Shown in pieces: positions 11,276-21,876 of a DNA stretch of 64,000 nucleotides. This DNA comes from Festucalex cinctus (taxonomy: Eukaryota; Chordata; Actinopteri; Syngnathiformes; Syngnathidae), in NCBI RefSeq assembly GCF_051991245.1, contig NC_135426.1, positions 1,425,001 to 1,489,000 on the forward strand. The letters run 5' to 3'. The position numbers were made by a program, and so were the translations under genes. The stretch's first letter is position 1. Each line of letters starts with the position of its first letter. The notes below the pieces were generated by a model. That model did no database searches. It was not told where the DNA came from and saw nothing but the letters and a program-made list of their open reading frames with translations.

Positions 11276-12007
11276 TTAGCGCTTGTCTGCCATTTTGAAA
11301 TGGAGTCTCACTTTTAGTCCAATTTCAGTCACGCTTGTTAGTTTTTATCACAGTTAGCCAACCTCATGCCATTTTATTTGTCTAGTTTTAGTCAACAAAA
11401 ACTGTTAACGTTTTAGTCTAGTTTTAGTCAGAACAACCATTTTCCCGCTGTATTTTTTTTTTTTGTCAGCCGATAATGTTGAACATTTCGGATCTAAAAC
11501 TATTTCACATCAAATTTTCTCTCAATCTTTTTGATGACAAACAACTTTTTACACAATTACAGTGGCTACTGGGCTCCATGCTATGAGCTAGTAAGTTAGC
11601 CAGTATTAGTTAGCGGACAGATTAACATTATTGTTGGAACATTGGATTAATGCTGAGTATTATTTATCTATACTTCAGTCTTATAACTGTGAGCCACTGT
11701 ATTTAACAAACAGAATGTAATCTCTTTCATGTTTGAACAGCATTGAAATAAAATATTAAGACTTAATATTCCATGAATATAACATTCTTCCATGCTTGCG
11801 GTGTGAACACTAACCCTAAGTAAGATGTTTTGTTGAATATTTTTCCATCACAAATGGATGTTTAAAAATCGATTCGCTGCCGATTGAATTGATTTGAGAA
11901 TTGCGCACTGTAATATCGCTATATATTACCAAATCGATTTTTTTTTAACACCCCTGGTGTTGACCAAATAATTTTTGTTTAGTTTTTGTTGATGAAATGA
12001 ACACTGA
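11276..12007. mobile_element. Second, inverted copy of the 1789-5047 element
   Basis: In reverse orientation it reproduces the 1789-5047 copy: CCATTTTGAAAT, GTCTAGTTTTAGTCA, GCTATGAGCTAGTAAGTTAG, TTAACATTATTGTTGGAACA and GTTGACCAAATAATTTTTG, ending GATGAAATGAACACT at about 12007. It lacks the nested insert of the first copy, so it shows the uninterrupted structure. A separate AATCGATT-rich fragment with an ACACCCCT end (about 11862-11956) has inserted near its right side. Confidence 0.6.
11862..11956 (-). repeat. hAT-like fragment (AGGGGTGTTAAAAAAAAATCG end)
   Basis: Read on the minus strand it begins AGGGGTGTTAAAAA and continues with AATCGATTTGG, close in style to the AGGGGTGTAA repeat end near 6205. 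It interrupts the older inverted element. No target duplication was established. Confidence 0.45.
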
Positions 12008-12853
12008 GTGGCAGATGACGGCAGTGGCGTTCTAGCAGGTGCAGGGCGAGGTACAATGCTTAAATAATGAAAGGACACCATCTGACCAAAAAAACTAAAC
12101 AAAACAAAAAACACAATAGTTCCCTCTGGGGTGCTGTTAGCAGGTGGAAATGTAATGTAATCAATTTGTATTTAATGAAGCTGCGGGCAGATGGTGGCAC
12201 ACACCGGACGGGCGATTTGACGTCGCCTTATGTTTGACGCTCGACATGAGAAGCTGACGGGAGCGTGCGCTGGTGTGAATGTGACTTTCTAGCCTGTCAG
12301 CTTTTAAGGACGGCCTGATCCATCTTCATGATGATGCCCGTCACAAATCCACTTTCTGGAGTAAACAAATGTACCTTTTTTTTTTTTTTTAGGTATGAAG
12401 TGTCACCTCCAATCCGTCATGTCTGGCGCATCCGTATGGTGTAACATTCCCACCCACCCACTCTCTTGCGAGCCGTGTTATTAAGCCGCTTATGATTCTC
12501 CCGTCATCCGCGCCGTCTGATGGAGACCCTATATACATATATTATTCATCTGATTGCTTCTCTTAATCACCAGTGGTAGAAATGAATGGCTGCGGAAATC
12601 CTCCCGTCTGTCTGCACGTCACGAATTGTTTTGCCCTCCTCCTCCTCTGATGATGTCATTCATTGCATTTGGGAAGAAGAAATCGATGGATTCTTTGACA
12701 AGTGGCCCATAAAAAAAGTATGAGAATTAAATTAAAATGGCAGGAAATGCTATATAAAAAAATAAAAAATAAAATAAAAAAAGGGGCTATATTTTCGGCT
12801 ATTAAAAAAATGTATTTATATAAATATACAAATCCTCTTTAAAAATAATTTTA
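12008..12853. other. Apparently single-copy non-coding DNA
   Basis: Contains a T run at about 12379-12391 and AAAAT runs near 12755-12780. The block at about 12430-12650 is less repetitive and could be regulatory or conserved non-coding, but nothing specific is visible. Confidence 0.4.
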
Positions 12854-12858
12854 GATAT

Positions 12859-13559
12859 TGTCATGGTTCGGTTCTCAGCCTGTTGTGCTTGTGTGTGTGT
12901 GTTCCAGTACCTGCAACGAGGGGGGCGTTCCCCAGCTCCGCACCTGCAGCGCATTGATAATCAAGACTTTAAAAGGACTCCGAGCAGCACAGCAAGCGTC
13001 GGATTATTATTTGCTCACCAGTGTGTCCAAGTGTTCTCCGCGTTTTCAAGTTTTGGTAAAGTAATTGAATCTGTTTTTGTCCTCGATTTACTCTGTATTC
13101 ACGTGTGTATATCCGCGTCGCTTTCTGTTGTTTATTCCGCTTTTTTGATTGTTTCCGCATTCCATTTCGAGTAGTCCTTGCCGGGTGCAAGTGTTTTGTG
13201 TTTGTTATCCTGTCCTTGCCTGTTGCAAGTGTTTTTTGTTTCATTCGCGTTCCTTGCCGTTGCAAGTGTTTTATGTTACATTCGCGTTCCTTGCCGGTTG
13301 CAAGTGTTATGTATGGCATTCGTGCTCCTTGCCTTTTGCAAGTGTTTTTTGTTAAATTCGTGTTCCTTGCCTTTTGCAAGTGTTTTCTGTTTCCTTCGGG
13401 TTCCTTGCTGTGTGCAAGTGATTATTATGATCCGCGTTATCTTGCCTGCGAGCAAGATTTGCTTCTTCGGTTGACCAAAAGAATAAACCGTGATTGTTTT
13501 CCTTCTCTGAGCCTGCCTTTCTGGGATCCGTTTTTCTTCGACTCAGCCGAGTCGTGTCA
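12859..13559 (+). mobile_element. Solo LTR of a Ty3-type retrotransposon, 5-bp TSD GATAT
   Basis: The 701-bp unit starts TGTCATGGTTCGG and ends CGTGTCA (TG...CA). It is flanked by exact GATAT repeats at 12854-12858 and 13560-13564. It contains a TATA-like TTTAAAAGG at 12969-12977 and a polyadenylation-type AATAAA at about 13481, in the order expected for a plus-strand LTR. A 38-bp minisatellite lies between them. No internal coding region is present, so it arose by recombination between two LTRs of a complete element. Parent family unknown. Confidence 0.85.
13175..13440 (+). repeat. 38-bp minisatellite inside the solo LTR
   Basis: TCCTTGCC recurs at 13175, 13213, 13251, 13288, 13326 and 13364, with TCCTTGCTG at 13402. 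The unit is about 38 bp, with core TTCCTTGCCNNTTGCAAGTG, in seven copies. It lies in the transcribed part of the LTR, between the TATA-like box and AATAAA. A 191-residue frame over it (13105-13680) is a by-product of the repeat. Confidence 0.85.
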
Positions 13560-13640
13560 GATATGTGCCTGGACTCATCAGCACTGGAGAGTCTTGTTCA
13601 CGTTAGCTGAGCACCGAAAAAACTTGAAGCATTTACTTAT

Positions 13641-15432
13641 TAGGAGTGTGACGATATATCGATATTGCGAGAACTCGTGATACTTTGTCTCCCGATAGAT
13701 TATCGGTACGCCTATGCAAGTATTACGATATTGGTAGTTAATATACAGCCACTATAACTATAACTATCCATTGTTAATGACTTATTGAGCAATTACTTGG
13801 CGGGCCACTAGGGGGAGCGCCTCAGAACAGTGGCGGGGAAATGGACGCAAGTCTTCAGGCTACTTTGACTTGTGTTTATCTGTACAGCAACTGACTCACT
13901 TTTGCGTACGTTTCTATGAAAAATTTGGATTATATCTTCAACTTTAACATTTTAAAACATATTTTATGTTTCCACTTTTTGAAGCACACAATTCCTGAGG
14001 AATATTAATATTGATTTAATATTTAAGTGATTTTATTTAATTACTTTGGAAACGTTACACAAAAAAATTGTTAGTTTATAAAATGAAATCATTGACTGTG
14101 TAACTGACATGTTTAAAAAGACACACATTTGTTGACAGAAAGTGGTCTCTGTTAAGAAGACATTTGTATTTGTTTCAAAAAAATACACTAAAGTCCTCAG
14201 TGTGAAGAAGACACCACTTTTAATATTGTGTTTCAGTGACTGTACAAAAAGAAACGATTTTCTCATTGAAAAAACATCACTTTATGCCCTGAGTCATTTT
14301 ATCGTAGATGATCATGGATTTATTACCTGACCAATATACAGTGGTACCTCTACTTACGAAATTAATTGGTTCTGGAAGAAAGTTCTTAAGTAGAAAAGTT
14401 TGTAAGTAGAGACGCATTTTCCATGTAAATGCCCTAATCCGTTCCAAGCCTCCCAAAATTCAGACATAAATGTTTTATAAAGCATAAAAATGCATCAAAA
14501 CATGTAACAAATACATGTTACAATTAGATTATTGCACAATAAATGAGAGTTGTGCATAATGTAAAAAAAAAAACAGAATAAAGTAAAGAATAAAAATGAT
14601 GGTCATTTACCTTTTTAACTGCTGTCCTCATCGTTTTTTGCCCTCTTTGGTTCATGTTCCTCTCTCTCAGTTTTTTTTTTTTTTTTTTTTTTTTGCCTGG
14701 TGTTTTGTAAAGAACTGATCCATGGATGTTTGCTTTTTTTTTTTTTTTAAACAAAAAACAAACAATCCTTCGGAAATGTCCAAGGCAAACATCATCTCAG
14801 TGAGCAAACGCCCGACTGGTGAACACTTTTTCTGGGCGATTCTTTTAAACAAATTCTGAAACTTCATGGAATCTTCCGGTATGGCGAGGCATCTTTTTCA
14901 AAAAAAAAAAAAAAAAAGGCCCGTCTCGTCGCAATTAAAAACTTACTGTGCCTTCATCAATCACCAATTGTTTGAATTTTTCCACAAATTCGTTGGCCGT
15001 TAGTTCATACATTTATGAAAAACTTTCGGAACATCTCATGGGCCGGGGATGAATGATGAGGACGCTGTATAGACACCGATCTAGTATACGCTCATAGTTA
15101 CCTATGGTAGAGGTTCCTCTTAGCCAATGGTATGCCAGAACGATGCACAAACACCGATCTAGTATTTACACTCATAGGTACCTATGGTAGGAAATAGCCA
15201 TAGCCGAAAGTATGTTGCGTTCGGTAATGTATTTTTACCTTTCGTATCTAGAATTTTTTTTTTCGTAACAAGAGCCAATATTTTCCCGTTGAGGCGTTTC
15301 GTAACTCGAAAATTTCGTATGAAGAGACGTTCGTAAGTAGAGGTTCCACTGTATCGATAATATCGTCATATCGTGAGCCTTGTATCGTATATCGCATCGT
15401 AGCATGAGGTACCCACAGGTTACCAACCCTAT
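13641..15432. mobile_element. Old hAT-like repeat with ATATCG-rich ends, split by a Tigger-like element
   Basis: The left part begins TAGGAGTGTGACGATATATC. The right part ends GGTTACCAACCCTA after a TATCGTATATCGCATCG stretch. These are typical hAT-like fish ends, but the two termini are not identical and no exact 8-bp duplication was found. The 1013-bp element at 14339-15351 interrupts it. No transposase frame is visible. Confidence 0.5.
14339..15351. mobile_element. Tigger/pogo-like DNA transposon remnant, TA target duplication
   Basis: Terminal inverted repeats CAGTGGTACCTCTACTTACG (left) and CGTAAGTAGAGGTTCCACTG (right) match at all but one of 20 positions. TA lies on both sides (14337-14338 and 15352-15353). 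CAGTGGTACCTC-type ends with TA duplication fit Tigger/pogo (Tc1/mariner superfamily) elements. The interior has long A and T runs. A minus-strand frame at 14667-14867 ends in a Lys-rich run with an SMDQFF-like motif, perhaps a transposase C-terminal scrap. Two direct repeats (ACACCGATCTAGTAT at about 15074 and 15151) lie near the right end. Confidence 0.72.
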
Positions 15433-16203
15433 TTGTTATTGTAACCCCCCCCCAAAAAAAAAAGAAACGCTTCATAGTCCAACATATGAAAAATCCAATT
15501 TGATCCAAAAAATAAAGCGGTAAGTGGAGTGCACTTTAATAGTGCTTTATCTCCATATGTTTACGTTGCCATATTGATTGATCCCATTCCGAAATAGAGT
15601 ATTGAGTTGTCGAGGCCACATGCCATTGACGCAGCATCATCCCACAGAAATAACTTTGGCGACGGGACTCGGATGCCGCGCTGCAGGATGTTATTTTGTT
15701 GCATTTTGAATCCATTTGCGTTGTCAAGCCGCAAACAAACGTCCTGCCCTCTGGCAAACGCATGCATGGCCGCGCACACATATGTTTGCAGCACACGGTG
15801 GTCACATGAGCGAGCAAATTGAGCACGCAGGCAAGGTACCAAAGATGATACGGAGGCAAGAGCATACACTTGCACGACGGCTTGCTTTCGGAGCCGCTTG
15901 ACAACTAGCTTGTTGCAGCCGTAACGTCGCCTCGCTATTGCTGAGCTAGTTGGAAAGTCTACAAGGTCCACCGGCGTCCACGTTTGCAAATGTCTCCCGT
16001 TCGTTTGTTGCGCGAGAGCACAAAAAAAAACCGAGACATGAAAGCAGTCAATTATTGCAATTGCTATCGCTGTCCATTGCTATGTGTCTCACAGACACTT
16101 TGGCAATGGACAGCGTATACGTATCTTGCGCATTCCTGTAAAGGGAGGCGAGAGATCCCATTCTTACAATATGCAATGATACATTATTACTCCAATTATT
16201 ATT
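15433..16203. other. Unrecognised segment left of the array
   Basis: Minus-strand frames of 122 and 142 residues (15536-15904 and 15561-15989) overlap in different phases and show no domain I know. A perfect 13-bp inverted repeat, CGCTGTCCATTGC (16068-16080) and GCAATGGACAGCG (16103-16115) with a 22-nt loop, lies about 90 bp before the array. The array begins at AATTATTATTAGGGCCC. Confidence 0.4.
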
Positions 16204-16492
16204 AGGGCCCGAGCAGCGACCGCTGCGAGGTCCCTATTGTTCCTGAAGGAATTCTTATTAGGGCCCGAGCAGCGACCGCTGCGAGGTCCCTATTGTTCCT
16301 GAAGGAATTCTTATTAGGGCCCGAGCAGCGACCGCTGCGAGGTCCCTATTGTTCCTGAAGGAATTCTTATTATTATTAGGGCCCGAGCAGCGACCGCTGC
16401 GAGGTCCCTATTGTTCCTGAAGGAATTCTTATTATTAGGGCCCGAGCAGCGACCGCTGCGAGGTCCCTATTGTTTTTCAAGGAATTCTTATT
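16204..16492 (+). repeat. Five tandem 5' palindromic modules, class A
   Basis: AGGGCCC starts recur at 16204, 16260, 16316, 16378 and 16437 (spacing 56-62 bp). Each forms an imperfect palindrome: AGGGCCCGAGCAGCG, a 2-nt loop, then CGCTGCGAGGTCCCT, pairing at 12 of 15 positions. Then come ATTGTTCCTGAAGG and AATTCTTATT. The fifth copy has ATTGTTTTTCAAGG instead, as does the last module at 63275. This cluster is the left edge of the array. Confidence 0.9.
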
Positions 16493-17962
16493 ATTCTTCT
16501 TCTTTTTATTTGTTATTATTCTTTTCCGCAAACAATCACATTTTTGAGACACTAAACGTGAACGAAAACTCACCAAACTTTACACACACGTCAGGCCTGG
16601 CGAAAAATTTGATATTTTAAAGTCGCCATAGGTGATAACAGAAAAATGGCTCCATAGCGCCACCTACATAGGTTAAACAGATCCCTGGCCCGCTACGATT
16701 GTCCGACGGCTATGAAAATTGTGTGGCACCTGTAGCACATCCAGATGAACAAAAACCTCTTTGATGTGTGTACCCTAAAATAGACAGGAAGTGAGATATG
16801 AGTATTTAAATGTCCAATTTTGGCCAATTTTTGCACATTTACAGGGGTCATACTTTTGCCTGCTTCTCCTACACGGGTAATCCAATTGACTTCAAACTTG
16901 GGATGTACCATCTCAAGACCTGGGACAACACCATGGTAAAAAATCTAAAGTTTTCGACATACTATATGACGGCGGTGGGGCATCAAATTTAGAGTTTCAA
17001 AACTCTTACTAAACGTAGTATTGCCGGTTGTATGTTTAACCTAGAGCTACGAAAATTGGTACACATATGTAACAGACCATGACCTACAAAAAAGTCTCTT
17101 GCTGCTTTGTGCTAAACCCAACAGGAAGTCCCGCAAGGGCCGGGCATCACTTTTTGAGCTAAAAAACTCCTCTTTAACGAAGCATTCCCGGTTGTACCTT
17201 TCACCTAGCGCTATGATAATTTGGAGGCATACATAAGAGCCCACGATGTACAAAAAAGTCTTTTAGAACCATATGCTAAGCCAAACAGGAAGTCCGGCAT
17301 TTTGATTTACTTTGCTATTTGTAGCCATTTTTGGGGGGCCTTTTATAGGCCTCATATTTTCTACAAAACTTATCAGATTGTCTTCATTCTTTGGCATGTT
17401 TCATCTGAAGTATTGCCGGTTATACGTTTAATCTAGAGCTACGAAAATTGGTACACATATGTAACAGACTATGATCTACAAAAAAGCCTGTTGGTGCCAT
17501 ATGCTAAACCTAACAGGAAGTCCGCCAGAGGCAGGGCATCAAATTTTGCATTTCAAAATTTTTACTTAATGAAGCATTTCCGGCTGTACGTTTCACCTAG
17601 AGTGACCAAAATTTGAAGACATATGTAACAGCCCTCGAGGTACAAAAAACTCTTTTTGAACCATATGCTAAACCTAACAGGAAGTCTGCCATTTTGATTT
17701 ACTTTGGAACATGTTGCCATTTTTTTGGCCATTTCATAGGGGTCTTATTTTAACGAACTCCTCCTACAGAGTTTATCCGATCATCTTCAAACTTGGTGTG
17801 ATTCATCTTAAGATGTTGACGATGAAAAGTTATTGAAAGCTTTTTATTTCGTCGCACGCTGTTGTCGTGGCATGCACTATTGGCAAAGGAAAAAAAAATC
17901 CTTCTTAATGCAGCGTTCCCAGTTGGACGAAGCAGCTCGAGCTACAAAAATTTGTAGACATA

Positions 17963-18410
17963 TGTACACATTTGTCCACATATATATATTTACATATGCA
18001 TGTAAAAAAATTATGTCAGGCTAAACTAAATGGTTGATTAGGCCCCACACATTTTCACCTTACCATACCCGGCCCTCTTTGCAAAAGGTTTGAACACTCC
18101 TGGCCTAAACCTAGGTGTATACTCAAACTATGCACGCACATAAAGCCTGGAACAAAATGTGTAATTTAGAGGGTTCTTGTTTTGTTTTTTGTATTCCTTA
18201 TATTTCATGTCATTATACTTGACACACTATTTTTACTACTCACTGAATCAGTTATAAGAACATTTAATTGATACAATCCAATCACATCCTAGAGAATTGA
18301 AAACACATTCAATCATGAGGTTGTTAAGACACATTTACTTCTGTAGCACTTAACCACAAACAAGTTGCGACATCCCCTGATCTAACCCTCCAACCGAACA
18401 AGGAAAAACT
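17963..18410. repeat. Foreign insertion in unit 1, hAT-like fragment plus unknown DNA
   Basis: Array sequence stops after GACATATGTACACATTTGTC and resumes at TTTCAGGGGTCATATTTT. Between them, CCCGGCCCTCTTTGCAAAAG and GTTTGAACACTCCTGGCC resemble, on the minus strand, a fish hAT-like end. The rest, to 18410, is AT-rich and unrecognised. No clean termini were found. Confidence 0.45.
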
Positions 18411-18559
18411 TTCAGGGGTCATATTTTAACGAACCCCTCCTACAAAACTTATCCGACTGTCTTCAAACTTGGTGTGTTTCATCTTAAGATGTTTAAGATG
18501 CAAAGTAATCTAAAGTTTTTTATTTTGTAACACGCTGTTGCCATAGCAATGCATTGTTT

Positions 18560-19231
18560 GTCAAGTGCTGCTTTTTTTTTTTTATACACATGAAAACTCA
18601 TGGAACTTTGCAAACACATCAGACTTGTCATGAACATGAATTTTCAGAGATTTATTGTGCAATTTGCAATAAATAGCGCCCTCTAGACATTTTTACGAAG
18701 CATTTCCGATTGTATGATTATGCTAGACCTACAAAAAAGTATTATGTAGCCATTTGCCAAACCAAAGAGGAAGTCCGCTATTTTGATTTTATTTTGGGAA
18801 TTATACATCATTTTTGGCCTTCTTCATTAAACTTTGCACAGACAAGGCATGGAAAAAACTAACATTTTAAATGGTCCTTGTTCCATGTAACAGTTGTCAA
18901 GTGCTGCTTTTTTTTTTTTTTTATACACATGAAAACTCATGAAACTTTGCAAACACATCAGACTTGTCATGAACATGAATTTTCAGAGATTTATTGTGCA
19001 ATTTGCAATAAATAGCGCCCTCTAGACATTTTTATGAAGCATTTCCGATTGTATGATTATGCTAGACCTACAAAAAAGTATTATGTAGCCATTTGCCAAA
19101 CCAAAGAGGAAGTCCGCTATTTTGATTTTATTTTGGGAATTATACATAATTTTTGGCCTTCTTCATTAAACTTTGCACAGACAAGGCATGGAAAAAACTA
19201 ACATTTTAAATGGTCCTTGTTCCATGTAACA
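18560..19231 (+). repeat. 336-bp direct tandem duplication inside unit 1
   Basis: GTCAAGTGCTGCTTTTTTTT begins both copies (18560 and 18896). Both carry CTTTGCAAACACATCAGAC, ATAGCGCCCTCTAGAC and AAATGGTCCTTGTTCCATG with very few differences. The same doubling occurs in units 14 (59031/59368) and 15 (61952/62288), so it arose before those units were copied, or was spread by conversion. Confidence 0.85.
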
Positions 19232-19924
19232 GTACCCCAACGTGCCAGTACCCTGACGTGCAAGTAACCCAACGTTGTGCTCAATAGCGCCCTCTATGCA
19301 TTTTTATGGAGCATTTCCAATTGTATGATTCAAGCGATACACAACTAAAGATGACTTGACCTAGATTTGTGAAAACTGGGAGGCATACCTATTAGCTTAA
19401 GACCTACAAAAAGTATTCTGTAGCCGTATGCTAAACCTAAAAGGAAGTCCGCCATTTTGAATTTATTTTGGGAATTGCGCACCATATTTTGCGTTTTGAT
19501 TAAACTTTGCACACACAAGGCTTGTCAAAAACATTTTAGATGGTCCTTGTCCTATTTGACAGTACCCCAACGTGCCAGTACCCCGACGTGCAAGTACCCC
19601 AACGTGGCACGCCTTTGCTGTAGCGATGCATTGTTTGCAAAGAATTTTTTTTTTTATATGATTCAGCTAGATGTGTGAATATTGGGAGGCATACCTATCA
19701 GCCGAATACCTCGACAAAGCATTCCATAGCAATGTGAACAAACACAAAAAGCATGGCAAAACATATACAATTTAGACGGTTTCTTATGAAACAGTACCCT
19801 AACGTGCCAGTACCCCGACGTGCAAATACCCCAACGTGGCACGGGTTGCGAGGGCCCTTTATAGCTGCTCGCAGCTCTAGTTATTCTTCTTCTTCTTCTT
19901 CTTTTTCTTTGTTATTATTCTTTT

Positions 19925-21728
19925 CCGCAAACAACCACATTTTTGAGGCACTAAACATGAACGAAAACTCACCAAACTTTACACGCAGATCGGGCCTGGC
20001 GAAAAATTTGATATTTTAAAGTCGCCATACATGATAACAGAAAAATGGCTCTGTAGCGCCACCTACATAGGTTTAACGGATCCCTGTCCCGCTACGATTG
20101 TCCTATGGCTACGAAAATTGTGTGGCACCTGTAGCACATCCAGATGAACAAAAACCTCTTTGATATGTGTACCCTAAAATAGACAGGAAGTGAGGTAAGA
20201 GTATTTGAATGTCCAATTTTGGCCCATTTTTGCACATTTACAGGGGTCATACTTTTGCCCGCTTCTCCTACACGGTTAACCCGATTGACTTCAAACTTGG
20301 GCTGTACCATCTCAACACCTGGGACAACATCATGGTAAAAAATGTAAAGTTTTTGACATACTATATGACGGTGGCGGGGCATCAAATTTACAGTTTCAAA
20401 ATTCTTACTTAACAAAGCATTGCCGGTGGTACGTTTCATTGAGAGCCACGAAAATTGGTACACATATGTAACAGACTATGATCTACAAAAAAGCCTGTTG
20501 GTGCCATATGCTAAACCTAACAGGAAGTCCGCCAGAGGCGAGGCATCAAATTTTGTGTTTCAAAATTCTTATTTAATGAAGCATTCCCGGCTGTACATTT
20601 CACCTAGAGTTACCAAAATTTGAAGACATATGTAACAGCCCTCAAGGTACAAAAAACTCTTTTTGAACCATATGCTAAACCGAACAGGAAGTCCGCCATT
20701 TTGATTTACTTTGGAACGTGTTGCCATTTTTTGGGCCATTTCATAGGGGTCTTATTTTAACGAACTCCTCCTACAGAGTTTATCCGATCATCTCCAAACT
20801 TGGTGTCATTCATCTTAAAATATTGAAGATGAAACGTTATTGAAAGCTTTTTATTTCGTGGCACGCTGTTGCCGTGGCATGCACTTTTTGCTAAGGAAAA
20901 AATTCCCTCTTAATGAAGCATTCCCAGTTGTACGAAGCAGCTAGAGCTATGAAAATTAGGAGACAAATGTAACAGCCCACGATGTACAAAAAAGTCTCTT
21001 GGTGCCATGTGCTAAACCCAACAGGAAGTCCCGTAGGGGCCGGTCATCACATTTTGAGGTAAAAAACTCCTCTTTAACGAAGCATTCCCGGTTGTACGTT
21101 TCACCTAGCGCTATGATAATTTAGAGGCATACATAAGAGCCCACGATGTACAAAAAAGTCTCTTGGAACCATCTGCTAAACCAGGGATGGGCAATCTCGG
21201 TCCTCGAGGGCCGGTGTCCCTGCAGGTTTTTGAGGCTTCCGTTTTCCAACACAGCTGATATATGATCAGCTCATCAGCAAGCTCTGCATAAGAGGGATAA
21301 CGATCTCGTTGATTGGAATCAGCTTGTGTTGGAAAACGGAAACCTCAGAAACCTGCAGGGACACCGGCCCTCGAGGACCGAGATTGCCCATCCCTGTGCT
21401 AAACCAAACAGGAAGTCCACCATTTTGATTTACATTGGGATTTGCAGCCATTTTTTGTGGCCTTTTTTAGGGGTCATATTTTAACGAACTCCTCCTTCAA
21501 AATTTATCCAACTGTCTTCAAACTTGGTGTGCTTCATCTTAAGATGTTTAAGATACAAAGTTATCGAAAGTTATTTATTTTGTCGCACGCCGTTTCATGG
21601 CGATGCATTGTTTGCCAAGTAAAATGCTGCTTTTATTTTTTTGGTCTAAACATGTGCAAAAACTCATGAAACTTTACACACACATCAGGCTTGTCATAAG
21701 CATGAATATTTTACAGATTTTTATTTTT
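19925..21728 (+). repeat. Array unit 2 (1.8 kb), truncated 3' end
   Basis: Starts CCGCAAACAACCACA. It ends abruptly at GATTTTTATTTTT, running directly into a 5' palindromic module at 21729 without the GTACCCC minisatellite or CTAG end. It contains a hAT-type MITE at 21182-21396. From about 20649 its sequence is repeated exactly in unit 3. Confidence 0.85.
21182..21396. mobile_element. hAT-type MITE, 215 bp, 8-bp TSD TGCTAAAC (copy 1)
   Basis: Terminal inverted repeats begin CAGGGATGGGCAATCTCGGT and extend about 45 bp (through TCGAGGGCCGGTGTCCCTGC). The element is flanked by exact 8-bp repeats TGCTAAAC (21174-21181 and 21397-21404), which are part of the array subrepeat. 8-bp duplications and CAGGGRTGGGCAA ends fit non-autonomous hAT elements of fish. 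A 61-residue minus frame over it is not meaningful. Confidence 0.9.
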
Positions 21729-21848
21729 AGGGCCCGAGCAGCGACCGCTGCGAGGTCCCTATTGTTCCTGAAGGAATTCTTATTAGGGCCCGAGCAGCGG
21801 CGGCGGCGGTGCCGCTGCGAGGCCCTATTGTTTTTGTAGGAATTCTTA
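21729..21848 (+). repeat. 5' palindromic modules A + B before unit 3
   Basis: A class A module starts at 21729. A class B module starts at 21785, with CGG triplets (GCAGCGGCGGCGGCGGTGCC) and the tail ATTGTTTTTGTAGG. Both are followed by GAATTCTTATT. Confidence 0.9.
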
Positions 21849-21876
21849 TTATTATTATTCTTATTATTATTCTTCT

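Larger units (their letters stand above)
16526..19880 (+). repeat. Array unit 1 (3.36 kb), complete 3' end
   Basis: Body from CCGCAAACAATCACA to the terminal GCTGCTCGCAGCTCTAG. It carries two oddities: a foreign stretch at about 17963-18410, and a 336-bp direct duplication (18560-18895 and 18896-19231). Its 5' part closely matches unit 16 at an offset of 46,838 bp, sharing rare variants such as CACACACGTCAGGCC and CCCTGGCCCGCTACG. Confidence 0.85.

Noticed and set aside
13105..13680. 191-residue frame over the solo LTR
   Set aside because: It is produced by the 38-bp minisatellite and LTR sequence; frames in the other phases are also open.
15561..15989. 142-residue minus-strand frame, possible host exon
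   Set aside because: Another long frame overlaps it in a different phase, no motif is recognised, and there are no defensible splice sites.
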